Positions 53,463 through 63,661 of a stretch of 64,000 nucleotides of DNA are shown piece by piece. Under the pieces are notes generated by a model. The model saw nothing but the letters and a program-made list of their open reading frames with translations. It was not told the DNA's origin and ran no database searches. The translations under genes were made by a program, and so were the position numbers. The stretch covers positions 1 to 64,000 of the forward strand of contig CAJJKN010000006.1 of NCBI GenBank assembly GCA_905188085.1, in the 5' to 3' direction. This DNA is from an uncultured Bacillota bacterium. Lineage in GTDB: Bacteria; Bacillota; Clostridia; Christensenellales; QAND01. Each line of letters opens with the position of its first letter. Position 1 is the stretch's first letter.

Positions 53463-54536
53463 ATGTCCCAATCCATCATCAGCCCCCTGGCGGCGGGCCT
53501 GTCTCCCTATATTCCGGGCGAGCAGCCGAAAGGCCGGGAAAAGATTATCAAACTGAATACCAATGAAAATCCTTATCCTCCTTCGCCCAAAGTTTTGTCT
53601 GCCATCAAAGATGCTCTGGACGATCTGCGCGCCTATCCGGACCCTGCCAGCGTTAATCTGCGTACGGCCATTGCCAAAAGTGAAGGTCTTTGTGCGGATC
53701 AGGTGTTTGTGGGCAACGGCTCAGACGAAGTGCTGGCCCTGTGTTTCCCGGCGTTTTTTGTCGGGCAAAACGCGCCGGTTCGCTTTGCGGATGTCACTTA
53801 CAGCTTTTATCAGGTGTATGCCCAGCTGTTCGATGTGCCGGTTGAAAAGGTGCCGCTTACGCAAGACTATTGTATGGATTTGGATGTGTTTTGCCGGGGT
53901 GGAGCCGGCGGCATTTTAATTCCCAATCCCAATGCCCCCACCGGCATCGCGTTGTCCTTACCGCAAATTGAGCGCATTTTGCAGGCCAACCCGCACTGCC
54001 TGGTGTTAATCGACGAAGCGTATGTTGCTTTCGGCGCACAGAGTGCCGTTTCGTTGATCGACCGCTATGAAAACCTTTTGGTGGTGCGCACCTTCAGCAA
54101 GTCCCACGCCCTGGCAGGGCTTCGCTGCGGCTATGCGCTGGGGCAGGCGCCGCTGATCCATGCGCTCACCTGCGTAAAGGACAGCTTTAACAGCTATCCG
54201 CTGGATCGTTTGGCCCAAGCCGGCGCCCAGGCTGCCATAGAAGACGCCGCCTATACCATCGCCAAATGCGAGCAGATTCAAAAGACCCGCGACTGGTTCA
54301 GCCGGGCGCTGACAGACCGCGGCTTTACCGTGCTGCCAAGCCAAACCAACTTTGTCTTTGCCAGCCCGGCCGACGGCGACGGAAAGTCCTGTTTTGCCTA
54401 TCTGCGGCAAAAAAACATTCTGGTTCGTCATTTTGACAGCCCGCGTACCACGGCGTTTTTGCGCATCACCATCGGCACCGATGAGCAGATGCAGGCTTTG
54501 ATAGACGCTCTGGACGAAAGGAGCTGCTTGGCATGA
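53463..54536 (+). CDS. hisC: Histidinol-phosphate aminotransferase
   Basis: 357 residues from the ATG after AAGGAGG; a longer open frame to 53283 has no support. PLP enzyme of histidine synthesis. LNTNENPYPPSPKV, NGSDEVLAL, PNPNAPTGIA and the PLP-lysine segment RTFSKSHALAGLRCGYA are typical. Coupled by ATGA overlap to a histidinol phosphatase gene, which supports the HisC assignment. Other his genes are not in the window. Confidence 0.93.
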   Translation: MSQSIISPLAAGLSPYIPGEQPKGREKIIKLNTNENPYPPSPKVLSAIKDALDDLRAYPDPASVNLRTAIAKSEGLCADQVFVGNGSDEVLALCFPAFFVGQNAPVRFADVTYSFYQVYAQLFDVPVEKVPLTQDYCMDLDVFCRGGAGGILIPNPNAPTGIALSLPQIERILQANPHCLVLIDEAYVAFGAQSAVSLIDRYENLLVVRTFSKSHALAGLRCGYALGQAPLIHALTCVKDSFNSYPLDRLAQAGAQAAIEDAAYTIAKCEQIQKTRDWFSRALTDRGFTVLPSQTNFVFASPADGDGKSCFAYLRQKNILVRHFDSPRTTAFLRITIGTDEQMQALIDALDERSCLA

Positions 54537-55369
54537 ATCCGTTTTCCTTTATCGATGCACATGTACACACCGCCCTTTCCGATGATTCGCAGTGCCCCAT
54601 GGAGGAATACTGGGCCTATCTGGAAAGCGGGCAGGCCAAGGCCATCGGCTTTGCCGAGCATTGGCACCCCGGCATAGAGGCGCAATTTGAAAAATATCCC
54701 GAATTCAAGCGAAGTGCACCCTTTGATAATCGGACCTATAAGCAAAAGATCGAACAAGGGCGCGCCAAAGGCTATACGCTGTATCGCGGTGTGGAGCTTA
54801 CCTATGAAACGCAGTGGCACGATCTTTGTATGGAGGCAATCCGTCCCCAAAATTACGATTATGTAATGGGCAGCGCGCATAGTTTCGGCGGGCTGTGGAT
54901 CACCCGTGAATATTGGATGAACCTGGATACCGGCTTTGCCTTCCCATGGATTATGGAGCAATACTATCAGGCAGTGCGCCAGTGTCTGTTGGTACCAGAG
55001 TTTGATGTTATCGCCCACATCGGCATCTATCGCCGCAACTTTCCGCCAAATTATTATCTGCTGCAATATGCCAAAAAGCAGATTGAAGACTTGGAGGATG
55101 AAATTGCCCTGGCGGCAGCGCGCAGCGGCAAGGTGATTGAGGTCAACACCTCCGGGATGACCAAGCCCGCCGCCGGGTTTTTGCCGGGCCCGTTTTTCCT
55201 AAAGCGGTTTCTCCATTACGGCGGAGAAAAAATTTGCCTTTCCAGCGATGCCCATTTTTCCAAAAACCTGAACCTTTGCTTTGGCGAAGCCGCCGAGCAG
55301 TTGGTGGATCTTGGCTTTAAGGCGCTTTATTATCCCTGGGATCCGGATACTGCCGTGCCGCTGGTGTAA
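54533..55369 (+). CDS. hisK: PHP-family histidinol-phosphatase
   Basis: 278 residues. PHP metal ligands in DAHVHTALSDDS, AEHWHP, GVELTYE, GSAHSF, IAHIGI and SSDAHFS. In Bacillota the PHP-type HisK/HisJ removes phosphate from L-histidinol phosphate. It overlaps hisC by four bases (ATGA), the next-to-last partner in the pathway. Confidence 0.9.
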   Translation: MNPFSFIDAHVHTALSDDSQCPMEEYWAYLESGQAKAIGFAEHWHPGIEAQFEKYPEFKRSAPFDNRTYKQKIEQGRAKGYTLYRGVELTYETQWHDLCMEAIRPQNYDYVMGSAHSFGGLWITREYWMNLDTGFAFPWIMEQYYQAVRQCLLVPEFDVIAHIGIYRRNFPPNYYLLQYAKKQIEDLEDEIALAAARSGKVIEVNTSGMTKPAAGFLPGPFFLKRFLHYGGEKICLSSDAHFSKNLNLCFGEAAEQLVDLGFKALYYPWDPDTAVPLV

Positions 55370-55385
55370 AACTCTTCCGCAAAAC

Positions 55386-55418
55386 AACCCGTCCCTTTGC
55401 TGTTTGGGGCGGGTTTTC
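55386..55418 (+). terminator. Terminator of hisC-hisK
   Basis: AACCCGTCCC / GGGGCGGGTT with one wobble pair, then TTTT. Confidence 0.7.
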
Positions 55419-55584
55419 ATATGCCTTTCCCATTGGCCGTTGCCCGATCCCGGCCAAAACAATCTATGTTCTTTAAGCCGGCTGTTTTAGCAAATGCTTA
55501 AAGTGTGCTAAATATATCTTTAGCAACCGTATAAAATTATTTTATGTAAATAAAAAACAGAGGATGCTGCCCCTGTTTTCCTTG

Positions 55585-56463
55585 TTATTCTTTGCCAAAA
55601 ATCTGACATCGGATTTTTTGTCCTGTTTTTGTGGCGGCAAGCCCTCCCTGGGCGCTTTCTTTTAGCGAGAAGGGAAGAGAATCGCCTACCTCCTTGGCGG
55701 CCTGCACCGTTTCATCAAACGGGATGACGCATTCTGCGCCGCAAAGCGCTAAATCCGCGCTCAGCTGGGCGTTGGCAGCGCCTATTGCGTTGCGTTTTAT
55801 ACAGGGCACTTCCACCAGCCCCGCCACCGGATCGCAAACCAGGCCCATCACGTTTTGTAGTGCCATCGCCGCAGCGGACAGGCACTGCGCCGGTGTTCCG
55901 CCCGCCAATTCCACAAGCGCTGCCGCCGCCATGGCCGCCGCACTGCCGGTTTCCGCCTGGCAGCCGCCCTGCGCCCCGGAAATGGAGGCGTTGGCTGCGA
56001 TCAGCGCGCCCACCGCCGCCGCACAAAACAGCGCCATTACCAATTGTCTATCCTCATAGCCATGCGTTTGCTGCGCCGCCAGCAGCACACCGGGCAAAAT
56101 CCCGCTGGCCCCTGCCGTGGGTGCTGCTACGATGCGGCCCATGCAGGCGTTCACTTCCACCGTTGCCATCGCCATGGCCGCCCCCAGCAGCATGTTTTTC
56201 CCGGAAAAAGAAGGCGTTTGCGCCGCGGAATACAGTCGTGACGCCTCTCCGCCGATCAAGCCCCCCAGCGACTTTTGCGGATGATCCAGCCCGCGTTTTA
56301 CCGCCAGCCGCATGGTCGTCAATTGCTGCTGCATTTCCTCCATCAGGCTCTGTTTGCTTTTGCCCTGCAATTCCGTTTCGCGCGCCAGCATGATCTGCCC
56401 GATGGTTTGTTTTTCCTTAGCGCATGCCTCTATCAGTTCGCTGCCGGACAGCAATTCCAACAT
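55585..56463 (-). CDS. sdaAA: L-serine dehydratase, alpha subunit
   Basis: 292 residues. Fe-S-dependent enzyme turning L-serine into pyruvate and ammonia, working with the beta subunit encoded just upstream. APTAGASGILPGVL, ISGAQGGCQAETGSA and MGLVCDPVAGLVEVPCIKRNA are family signatures, including cysteines that hold the 4Fe-4S cluster. It starts 13 bases after sdaAB. Confidence 0.96.
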   Translation of the reverse strand: MLELLSGSELIEACAKEKQTIGQIMLARETELQGKSKQSLMEEMQQQLTTMRLAVKRGLDHPQKSLGGLIGGEASRLYSAAQTPSFSGKNMLLGAAMAMATVEVNACMGRIVAAPTAGASGILPGVLLAAQQTHGYEDRQLVMALFCAAAVGALIAANASISGAQGGCQAETGSAAAMAAAALVELAGGTPAQCLSAAAMALQNVMGLVCDPVAGLVEVPCIKRNAIGAANAQLSADLALCGAECVIPFDETVQAAKEVGDSLPFSLKESAQGGLAATKTGQKIRCQIFGKE

Positions 56464-56476
56464 TGTTTTCTCTCCT

Positions 56477-57139
56477 TTACAGTAAGGTCACCTGTTCAAT
56501 GGCCCTGTGCGCCGCTTTCACATTGCTCATCACCGCAACGTTTACCACGTCGTCCGTTTCAATCACCATGTAGGCTTTCCCGTTTCGTTCCTTTCGAAAC
56601 ACGCGCATAAACGCAATATTGATGCTACATTCCCCCAGCACCCTTGTTACGCTGGCCACCACGCCCGGCTCGTCTTTATGATCCACAATCAACGCCGGGT
56701 ATTCCCCTGTAATTTCCACATCCACGCCGTTGATATTGGTAATCACCAAATTTCCACCGCCAATGGATTGCCCTGTAACGCTGGCTTTTCTGCCTTTTTT
56801 GTTCACCGTATCAATCAAAACGGTATTGGGATGCGGCTTTGTTTCCTCGGAAATCTGCCAGGTTACTTCCAGCCCCTGTTCCTTTGCCAGGGCAAGGGAA
56901 TCCGGCAGCCGCTCGTCCTCGGGCTCCATGCCCAAAATGCCGGCCACCAGCGCTTTATCCGTGCCGTGGCCTTTATAGGTCTTGGCAAACGACCCATACA
57001 AAGTAAAACACACCTTTATAATTTCCGGTCCGCCGATGCGCCCCGCCATTTTTGCCAACCGCGCGGCCCCTGCCGTATGTGAACTGCTGGGGCCCATCAT
57101 CCTGGGCCCGATAATATCAAAAGCACTCAGCGTTTTCAT
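56477..57139 (-). CDS. sdaAB: L-serine dehydratase, beta subunit
   Basis: 220 residues. SAFDIIGPRMMGPSSSHTAGAARLA at the N-terminus, and a C-terminal ACT domain (GEYPALIVDHKDEPGVVASVTRVLG). The ATG at 57139 is chosen because relatives begin MKxLSAFDIIGP; an in-frame ATG at 57151 lies close to AAAGGGG. First gene of the sdaAB-sdaAA operon. Confidence 0.95.
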   Translation of the reverse strand: MKTLSAFDIIGPRMMGPSSSHTAGAARLAKMAGRIGGPEIIKVCFTLYGSFAKTYKGHGTDKALVAGILGMEPEDERLPDSLALAKEQGLEVTWQISEETKPHPNTVLIDTVNKKGRKASVTGQSIGGGNLVITNINGVDVEITGEYPALIVDHKDEPGVVASVTRVLGECSINIAFMRVFRKERNGKAYMVIETDDVVNVAVMSNVKAAHRAIEQVTLL

Positions 57140-57208
57140 CGTTTGCCCCATCCCCTTTCCTTTTCTCTAGCATATCCAATTTCCTCTGTTTTCACAAGCG
57201 GCGCAAAA

Positions 57209-57240
57209 GAAAAAGCCCGGGATAACCCCGAGCTTTTTTA
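57209..57240 (-). terminator. Terminator of the short alaS gene
   Basis: Leftward AAAAAAGCTCGGGG / CCCGGGCTTTTT with one mismatch, loop TTAT. Confidence 0.7.
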
Positions 57241-57245
57241 TCCGC

Positions 57246-59045
57246 TTATTCGTGAATCAACACAGCCTTAATCCGGCGCACCCCGGAAGAAGAGCTCTCT
57301 TCCTTTTTGATTTTGAACCGCCCCAATTCGCCGGTTCTGTGGGCGTGCGGGCCGCCGCAAATCTCTTTGCTGACATCGCCGATGGTGTATACCTTTACCC
57401 TGTCGCCGTATTTATCGTTGAAAATGCCCAGCGCGCCGGCATCTCTTGCTTCGTCCACCGTCATCTCTTCGCACTGCACTTCCAAATCGCGCCGGATGGC
57501 ATCGTTTACCATCGTTTCGATTTGATCCAGCTCCTCGCGCGTCACTTTCCGGCCGAAGTTAAAGTCAAAGCGCAAACGCTCCGCCGTGATATTGCTGCCA
57601 CGCTGGAAGATATCGTCTCCCAGCAATTTGCGCAGGGAAGCTAAAAGCAAATGCGTGGCGGTATGCAGCTGCGCGGAAGCCTCCGTGGTATCTGCCAAGC
57701 CGCCTTTGAAGCGCTGCGTGGAGCCCGCCTGGGATTTTTTCTTGTGCTCGGCAAAGCATTGTTCAAAGCCTTTTTCATCCACTGTGAGTCCTTGCTCGGC
57801 TGCCATTTCACAGGTCAGCTCGATGGGGAAGCCAAACGTATCATACAAGTGGAATGCCTGCGCCCCGTCGATCTGCTGCGTTTTGCCGTCCAGCTGGCGC
57901 ACCAGCTTTTCAAATTCTTTGGTACCCTGCTTTAAGGTCTTGGCAAATTTTGCTTCTTCTTTATTCAGTTCCGTCAAAACAAAATTCTGGTTGCGCACCA
58001 GTTCCGGGTAGGCATCTTTATATTTTTCAATGACTGCTTTGGCCACTTCTTCCAGCGCATGCTCCGGCATTTGAATCTGCATGCCGAAACGCACGGCTCT
58101 GCGGATCAGCCGACGCAATACATAGCCCTGGTCCACATTGCTGGGGGCCATGCCTTTATCGTCGCCCATGATAAACGTAGCGCAGCGGATATGGTCTGCA
58201 ATAATGCGAATGGCACGCTGCACTTCGCCGCCTTCGGCATAGGTATGGCCGGAAAGGCGTTCGATGCTGGCAATGATGGGGGCAAACACGTCGGATTCAT
58301 ACACGCACGGTGCGCCCTGCAATACGGCGATTGTGCGGTCCAACCCCATGCCGGTATCCACGTTTTTCTGTTCCAGCGGCACAAAGCTGCCGTCTGCCTG
58401 CTTGTTGTATTGCATGAATACATCGTTCCAGATTTCCAGATACCGTCCGCAATCACACGCCGGCGAACAATCCGGGCCGCACGGCTCTTTATCGGTAATC
58501 AAAAACATTTCGGTGTCCGGGCCGCACGGGCCGGTGATGCCGGCAGGGCCCCACCAGTTGTTTTCCTTCGGCAGGAAAAAGATTCTCTCTTCCGGCAAGC
58601 CCATCCGGCGCCAATGTTCAAACGATTCCGTATCGCGCGGCGCGTTTTCATCGCCGGCAAACACGGAAACTGCCAGATGTTCCGGATCCAACCCCAGATA
58701 ATCCGGGCTGGTTAAAAATTCCCAAGACCATTCAATGGCCTCTTTTTTAAAGTAATCGCCCAACGACCAGTTGCCCAGCATTTCAAAAAATGTGCAGTGC
58801 GAATTGTCGCCCACTTCGTCTATATCGCCGGTACGCACACATTTTTGCACGTCTGTCAGCCGCGTGCCCATCGGGTGTTTGGCTCCCAAAAGATACGGCA
58901 CCAGCGGATGCATCCCCGCCGTGGTAAACAACACCGTCGGGTCGTTTTCCGGAATCAGGCTGGCACCGGAGATGACGGCATGTCCCTTTTTTGCAAAAAA
59001 ATCCAAATACATGGTGCGCAATTGTTCACTTGTCAGCTGTTTCAT
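57246..59045 (-). CDS. alaS: Alanyl-tRNA synthetase, short form without the C-terminal domain
   Basis: 599 residues. Class II catalytic core (FTTAGMHPLVPYLLGAKHP, FFEMLGNWSLGDYFKKEAIEWSWEFLT, GMGLDRTIAVLQG) and the editing domain with HTATHLLLASLRKLLG and ICGGPHAHRTGELG zinc-site residues. It stops after the editing domain, so the DHHA1/C-Ala part of the usual 870-residue enzyme is missing. A short family of this kind is known in Clostridia, so it is probably functional rather than truncated. Whether a full-length alaS also exists cannot be seen here. No T-box precedes it. Confidence 0.93.
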   Translation of the reverse strand: MKQLTSEQLRTMYLDFFAKKGHAVISGASLIPENDPTVLFTTAGMHPLVPYLLGAKHPMGTRLTDVQKCVRTGDIDEVGDNSHCTFFEMLGNWSLGDYFKKEAIEWSWEFLTSPDYLGLDPEHLAVSVFAGDENAPRDTESFEHWRRMGLPEERIFFLPKENNWWGPAGITGPCGPDTEMFLITDKEPCGPDCSPACDCGRYLEIWNDVFMQYNKQADGSFVPLEQKNVDTGMGLDRTIAVLQGAPCVYESDVFAPIIASIERLSGHTYAEGGEVQRAIRIIADHIRCATFIMGDDKGMAPSNVDQGYVLRRLIRRAVRFGMQIQMPEHALEEVAKAVIEKYKDAYPELVRNQNFVLTELNKEEAKFAKTLKQGTKEFEKLVRQLDGKTQQIDGAQAFHLYDTFGFPIELTCEMAAEQGLTVDEKGFEQCFAEHKKKSQAGSTQRFKGGLADTTEASAQLHTATHLLLASLRKLLGDDIFQRGSNITAERLRFDFNFGRKVTREELDQIETMVNDAIRRDLEVQCEEMTVDEARDAGALGIFNDKYGDRVKVYTIGDVSKEICGGPHAHRTGELGRFKIKKEESSSSGVRRIKAVLIHE

Positions 59046-59228
59046 TGCAATTCTCCTCTATTCCCACTGAAAATACAGTCCTTTACATTACTCATGATTA
59101 TACCCAGCAGCCAGCAAACCTGTCAATGCGTGAAAACTGGTATCCCCCTGCCATTCATGGTATAATAATACGGTTTTTCTCCGGAAGATCCTATTCTTTA
59201 TATAATAAAGCGAAAGGGGGATAGCAAG

Positions 59229-59714
59229 ATGGCACAGGAATTTATCATCCGCCCGGTGGAAATGCAGGATTATCAGCCGTTATCGGAATTGTACGGCTAT
59301 TATTCGCTGAACACGGTTTATACCTATTACAGCCATTGTCCCACGGCGGAATATATGCAGCAGCTGTTTTCCGGAAAAGGACACCTTTCCGCCGTCGGCA
59401 CGCTGGGGCCTTATGTCATCGGCTATGTGCACCTTTCCCCCGCGTATTCGCTTTTGAGAAAGTTTTGCACCATCGCGGTATATCTTTTGCCTCAATATAC
59501 CGGCAAAGGCTATGGCCGCCGGCTGATTTTACACGGCGAAGGGATGGCCAAAGCATATGGCTATCCCAAAATCCGCGCCACTATCTGTACGGAAAACAAG
59601 CCTTCCCAGGCCGCATTTACCGCGCTCGGATACGAATATGTCGGGATAAAAACCTTTGACGCCACAAAATTCGGCCGGGATTTGGACACCTATTATTATG
59701 ATAAACGCCTGTAA
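59229..59714 (+). CDS. GNAT-family N-acetyltransferase
   Basis: 161 residues. Typical GNAT motif A (TIAVYLLPQYTGKGYGRRLILHG) and motif B (NKPSQAAFTALGYEYVG). Resembles phosphinothricin/MddA-type acetyltransferases in its N-terminal half, but the acceptor is unknown. A TATAAT at 59161-59166 is the likely -10. AAAGGGGG precedes the ATG. Confidence 0.9.
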   Translation: MAQEFIIRPVEMQDYQPLSELYGYYSLNTVYTYYSHCPTAEYMQQLFSGKGHLSAVGTLGPYVIGYVHLSPAYSLLRKFCTIAVYLLPQYTGKGYGRRLILHGEGMAKAYGYPKIRATICTENKPSQAAFTALGYEYVGIKTFDATKFGRDLDTYYYDKRL

Positions 59715-59747
59715 GGCTGAATTTTGGCTAAAATATGGACAAAACGT

Positions 59748-59776
59748 TTGATTTATCCTTGTAAATTATGTATTAT
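59748..59776 (+). promoter_or_regulatory. Promoter of hppA
   Basis: TTGATT, 17-base spacer, TATTAT. Confidence 0.65.
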
Positions 59777-59842
59777 ATACAAATCCAGATTTATTATGTT
59801 TCTTGCGGCATAGCCGTAAAATTTTACGTGAGGTGAGTTGTT

Positions 59843-61795
59843 TTGACAGATTACGTAATTGTAATCGGTTGCGCGGTACTGGCGCTGATTTTGGCGCTCG
59901 GTTTGTACATGCGTAACGCATCCATCAAAGTCACCAACCCGCGGATGGAAGAAATCGCTGGCTACATCAGCGAAGGCGCCATGGCGTATCTGCGTCGGCA
60001 GTACAGCATTTTGGCGATCTTCATTGTTGTGATGTTCGGCGTGCTTCTCCTCGCAGGGCTTGGCTGGCAGACGGCCGTCTGTTTCCTGATCGGCGCGATT
60101 TTCTCCATTGCGGCAGGTTTCTGCGGCATGAAGAGCGCCACCAAGAGCAACGTGCGCACCGCGCAAAATGCTTCCAAAGGCCTGAAACCGGCTTTGGACG
60201 TGGCCTTCTCCGGCGGCGCCGTATTGGGCCTGTGTGTTGTGGGCCTGGGCGCTTTGGGCTTGACGGCGTTGTATATGATCTTCCAGGATGCCGACATCAT
60301 CATGGGCTTCTCGCTGGGCGCAAGCTCCATTGCTTTGTTCTGCCGTGTAGGCGGCGGTATTTACACCAAAGCGGCTGACGTGGGCGCGGACCTGGTTGGT
60401 AAAGTAGAAGCCGGCATTCCGGAAGACGACCCGCGTAACCCCGCCGTTATCGCAGACAACGTGGGCGACAACGTAGGCGACGTGGCCGGCATGGGCGCGG
60501 ACTTGTTTGAAAGCTATGTAGGCGCTATCCTGTCCGCTATGATGCTGGGCTATCTGGCGCTTAAAACCACCGGCATTTCCTTAACGCTGATGTTGGTGGC
60601 AGCCGGTATCTTCAGCTCCATTGTGGGTATCTTGTTTGTGAAGTTTGTAGGCGGCAACAATCCGCAGCGCACCTTGAACCTGGGTACCTATTTGTCCAGT
60701 GCGCTGATGATCGTAGCAGCCTTCTTCCTCTGCCAGAGCGTAGATATGAATCTGTTCTATGCCATCATCTCCGGTATCGTATCCGGCCTTGTTATCGGCG
60801 TGGCTACCGAATATTACACCTCTGCAGACTATAAACCGGTAAAACGCATCGGCGAACAGAGCGAAACCGGCGCGGCCACGACCATCCTGTCCGGCTATGC
60901 CATCGGCTTGAAATCCACTGTGATTCCGATTTTGATCGTCGCCGCTGCCGTTTATATCTCCAGCGAATTTGCCGGCCTGTACGGCGTAGCGCTGTCCGCG
61001 GTGGGCATGCTTTCCACCGTGGGTATCACGATTGCGGTTGACGCTTACGGCCCGGTGGCCGACAACGCAGGCGGTATTGCCGAAATGGCGGAATTGCCGG
61101 ATGAAATCCGTGAAATTACCGACCATTTGGATTCCGTGGGCAACACCACCGCCGCCATCGGCAAAGGCTTCTCCATCGGCTCCGCTGCTTTGACGGCTTT
61201 GGCTCTGTTTAGCAGCTATGCCTCCGCTACCAACCTTACCATTGTAAACTTCCTTGATCCTACCGTAATCGTGGGTCTGTTTGTAGGCGGTATGCTGAGC
61301 TTCCTGTTCGCTGCGCTGACGATTGATTCCGTTAGCAAGGCGGCCAACAAGATGATCGAAGAAGTTCGTCGTCAGTTCCGCGAAAAGCCCGGCATCATGC
61401 AGGGCACCGATAAGCCGGATTACAGCGCTTGTGTAGATATCTCCACCCGCGCTGCGCTGCGCGAAATGATCATGCCCGGCGCCATCGCCATTGCCGCGCC
61501 GATCATCCTGGGCTTCTTGCTTGGGCCTGCTTCTCTGGCCGGTTTGCTGGTAGGCGCCACGCTGACCGGTGTGTTGGTTGCCATTCAGATGGCCAACGCC
61601 GGCGGCGCTTGGGACAATGCGAAGAAATACATCGAATCCGGCGCCCATGGCGGCAAAGGATCCGAAGCGCACAAAGCCGCCGTTATCGGCGACACCGTGG
61701 GTGACCCGTTCAAAGATACGTCCGGCCCTGCGATGAACATCCTCATCAAACTGATGAGCATTGTGGCGCTTGTGTTTGCTCCGCTGTTCATGTAA
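59843..61795 (+). CDS. hppA: Membrane-bound ion-pumping pyrophosphatase, K+-stimulated type
   Basis: 650 residues, about 16 membrane helices. Hydrolyses pyrophosphate to pump Na+ and/or H+. Substrate-binding acidic segments: [35 protein letters not shown] and [15 protein letters not shown]. The [10 protein letters not shown] motif (Ala rather than Lys) marks the K+-dependent subfamily. Start is TTG at 59843 with GAGGTGA upstream; no ATG or GTG fits. Confidence 0.97.
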   Translation: MTDYVIVIGCAVLALILALGLYMRNASIKVTNPRMEEIAGYISEGAMAYLRRQYSILAIFIVVMFGVLLLAGLGWQTAVCFLIGAIFSIAAGFCGMKSATKSNVRTAQNASKGLKPALDVAFSGGAVLGLCVVGLGALGLTALYMIFQDADIIMGFSLGASSIALFCRVGGGIYTKAADVGADLVGKVEAGIPEDDPRNPAVIADNVGDNVGDVAGMGADLFESYVGAILSAMMLGYLALKTTGISLTLMLVAAGIFSSIVGILFVKFVGGNNPQRTLNLGTYLSSALMIVAAFFLCQSVDMNLFYAIISGIVSGLVIGVATEYYTSADYKPVKRIGEQSETGAATTILSGYAIGLKSTVIPILIVAAAVYISSEFAGLYGVALSAVGMLSTVGITIAVDAYGPVADNAGGIAEMAELPDEIREITDHLDSVGNTTAAIGKGFSIGSAALTALALFSSYASATNLTIVNFLDPTVIVGLFVGGMLSFLFAALTIDSVSKAANKMIEEVRRQFREKPGIMQGTDKPDYSACVDISTRAALREMIMPGAIAIAAPIILGFLLGPASLAGLLVGATLTGVLVAIQMANAGGAWDNAKKYIESGAHGGKGSEAHKAAVIGDTVGDPFKDTSGPAMNILIKLMSIVALVFAPLFM

Positions 61796-61805
61796 AAAAA
61801 CAACA

Positions 61806-61834
61806 AAAAGGAGAGGAAATCCTCTCCTTTTTTT
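61806..61834 (+). terminator. Terminator of hppA
   Basis: AAAGGAGAGG / CCTCTCCTTT with AAAT loop, T7. Confidence 0.92.
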
Positions 61835-61898
61835 GTACGCCCGTTTCGATTTATGCTACAATACTTATCACTTGCTATTGCGAAAGGAAGAAAGCTGC

Positions 61899-62552
61899 AT
61901 GGATCAAATGTTTGGTCAGCCGTTGGATATGCGCGGCTTGAAGATTGTCTACTATGGCATGTTGGCCGGCTTGTTCGCGTTTTTGTTTCAGGGGATTCCC
62001 AATTTAATCATCTCTTTTGGCAAATTTATTCTGATGGCCTACGGCCTGTTTCAGCTCTGCAAAACAGATATGCGCTATCGTACCTCCTGGAACTTTTGCT
62101 GGGCCTGCTTAAGCTTTTCCGTGATCGATTTGGGGATCACGCTTTGGTTTGTCTTTACGCAAACGCCCTATCCGTGGTGGCTGCTTGTGATTATGGGCAT
62201 TGCCAGCACGGGGTTGTATGTATTGTATATCCGCTCCCTTTGCAAAGCCACCGCTCTTTTGGCGCGCGAAACCGTGATGGGGCCGCAGCTGGAGCCCATC
62301 ATCTGGTCCCGTTGGAAATGGCTTTGGATCAGCCAGGTTGTGTACATTGCCGTGTATATTCTCTATGCGTTCGGCATCCGGTATCAATTTGCCAACCTTG
62401 CCGTTGCGGTTCAATTTCTAAGCGTGGCAACGCTGCTGGTTATGACCTGGGTCATCGCCATGTTTAACGCCTGCTATATGGCCTTACACGGACAGCAGCG
62501 CATTCTTTCCAGCAGCGATTACACCATTGAAAGCGGAGAGCATAAATCATGA
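61899..62552 (+). CDS. Membrane protein of unknown function, coupled to lrgAB
   Basis: 217 residues from the ATG after GAAAGGAAG. About six hydrophobic helices (roughly 18-36, 37-52, 68-90, 95-115, 143-165, 172-195) and a charged C-terminus. I do not recognise a family. The stop overlaps the lrgA-like start (ATGA), so it belongs to the same operon and may work with the LrgA/LrgB complex. Confidence 0.8.
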   Translation: MDQMFGQPLDMRGLKIVYYGMLAGLFAFLFQGIPNLIISFGKFILMAYGLFQLCKTDMRYRTSWNFCWACLSFSVIDLGITLWFVFTQTPYPWWLLVIMGIASTGLYVLYIRSLCKATALLARETVMGPQLEPIIWSRWKWLWISQVVYIAVYILYAFGIRYQFANLAVAVQFLSVATLLVMTWVIAMFNACYMALHGQQRILSSSDYTIESGEHKS

Positions 62553-62917
62553 AAGTGTTAAAATCCATTGCGCTTTTGTTTTTCCTCTGTTGGGTGGGCG
62601 ATATTGTCTCTGCCTATTTGCCTTTTCCCATTCCGGGCAGCATCATCAGCATGGCGCTGTTGTTTATCCTGCTGCTTACCGGCGTCATCAAGCAGCATCG
62701 TGTGCAGCCTACCGGGGATTATTTGCTGGAAAATATGGGCATTTTATTCCTGCCCAGCCTTGTAGCCGTGATGGCCATTTGGCCGTTGCTGCGCACGCAC
62801 TTTTTTAAGATTTTCTTCATCGGCATTTTCGCTACGGTTGTCACCTTTTCCGTCACCGCACTCAGCCTGAAAGCCTATTTTTCTTTATTGGCCAAGCGGA
62901 GGGACAGCCATGATTGA
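62549..62917 (+). CDS. lrgA: CidA/LrgA family protein
   Basis: 122 residues with four membrane helices; LPFPIPGSIISMALLFILLLTG and the NMGILFLPSLVAVM segment are LrgA/CidA signatures. Holin-like proteins linked to murein hydrolase control and, in some species, pyruvate transport. Overlaps its neighbours on both sides. Confidence 0.92.
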   Translation: MKVLKSIALLFFLCWVGDIVSAYLPFPIPGSIISMALLFILLLTGVIKQHRVQPTGDYLLENMGILFLPSLVAVMAIWPLLRTHFFKIFFIGIFATVVTFSVTALSLKAYFSLLAKRRDSHD

Positions 62918-63590
62918 ATTTTTCAATACGCCGCTGTTTGGCATTTTTATTTCGTTGTCCGCCTATGCATTCGGCGTATATGTGCATAAGAAAACCGGCT
63001 GGCTGCTTTTGCATCCGCTGTTGGTTGCGCTGGCGTGTGTGGTTGGGTTTTTGCTGATTTCCGGCATTCCTCTTTCGTATTATGAGCAGGGCGGCACCAT
63101 CATCTCCATGTTTTTGCCCGCCGCCACCGCCTCGCTGGCGCTTTCCATTTACCGCCAGCTGAATGTTTTGAAAAAGAATTGGATTCCCATTCTGCTGGGC
63201 ACCGGCATCGGCGCTGTTACCAGCCTGTTGACCACCTTGCTTTTGTGTAAGCTGTTTGGATTGGATCAGCAAATGACCGTCTCTCTTTTGCCGAAATCCG
63301 TTACCACCCCTATCGCCGTGGCCCTGTCCGAACAGGCGGGCGGCATTGCCGCCATCACCGTTGTCATCGTCATGCTCACCGGCGTGCCCGGCGCGATCAT
63401 GGCCCCGTATCTTATCAAACTGCTTAAGATTGAAAACCCCGTGATTCAGGGCATTTGCATCGGCACGGCCAGCCATGCCGTCGGCACCTCCAAAGCGCTG
63501 GAAATGGGAGAAATCCAAGGCGCTATGAGCGGGCTTTCCATCGGCATTACCGGCGCCTGGACGGTTCTTTTCGCCCTGTTTCTTATGTGA
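62910..63590 (+). CDS. lrgB: LrgB family protein
   Basis: 226 residues, about seven helices. FLPAATASLALSIYRQ, LLPKSVTTPIAVALSEQAGG and GTASHAVGTSKALEMGEIQGAMSGL are LrgB signatures. Partner of LrgA; overlaps it by eight bases. Confidence 0.94.
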   Translation: MIEFFNTPLFGIFISLSAYAFGVYVHKKTGWLLLHPLLVALACVVGFLLISGIPLSYYEQGGTIISMFLPAATASLALSIYRQLNVLKKNWIPILLGTGIGAVTSLLTTLLLCKLFGLDQQMTVSLLPKSVTTPIAVALSEQAGGIAAITVVIVMLTGVPGAIMAPYLIKLLKIENPVIQGICIGTASHAVGTSKALEMGEIQGAMSGLSIGITGAWTVLFALFLM

Positions 63591-63603
63591 TTTCGGCCTA
63601 CAT

Positions 63604-63630
63604 AAAAAGAGCGCAAAACGCGCTCTTTTT
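63604..63630. terminator. Bidirectional terminator between lrgB and the zinc peptidase gene
   Basis: Perfect 11-bp stem AAAAAGAGCGC / GCGCTCTTTTT, loop AAAAC. Serves convergent genes. Confidence 0.9.
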
Positions 63631-63661
63631 GTTTGCCTTGCTATGGTTTGCGCCCAAGCTT

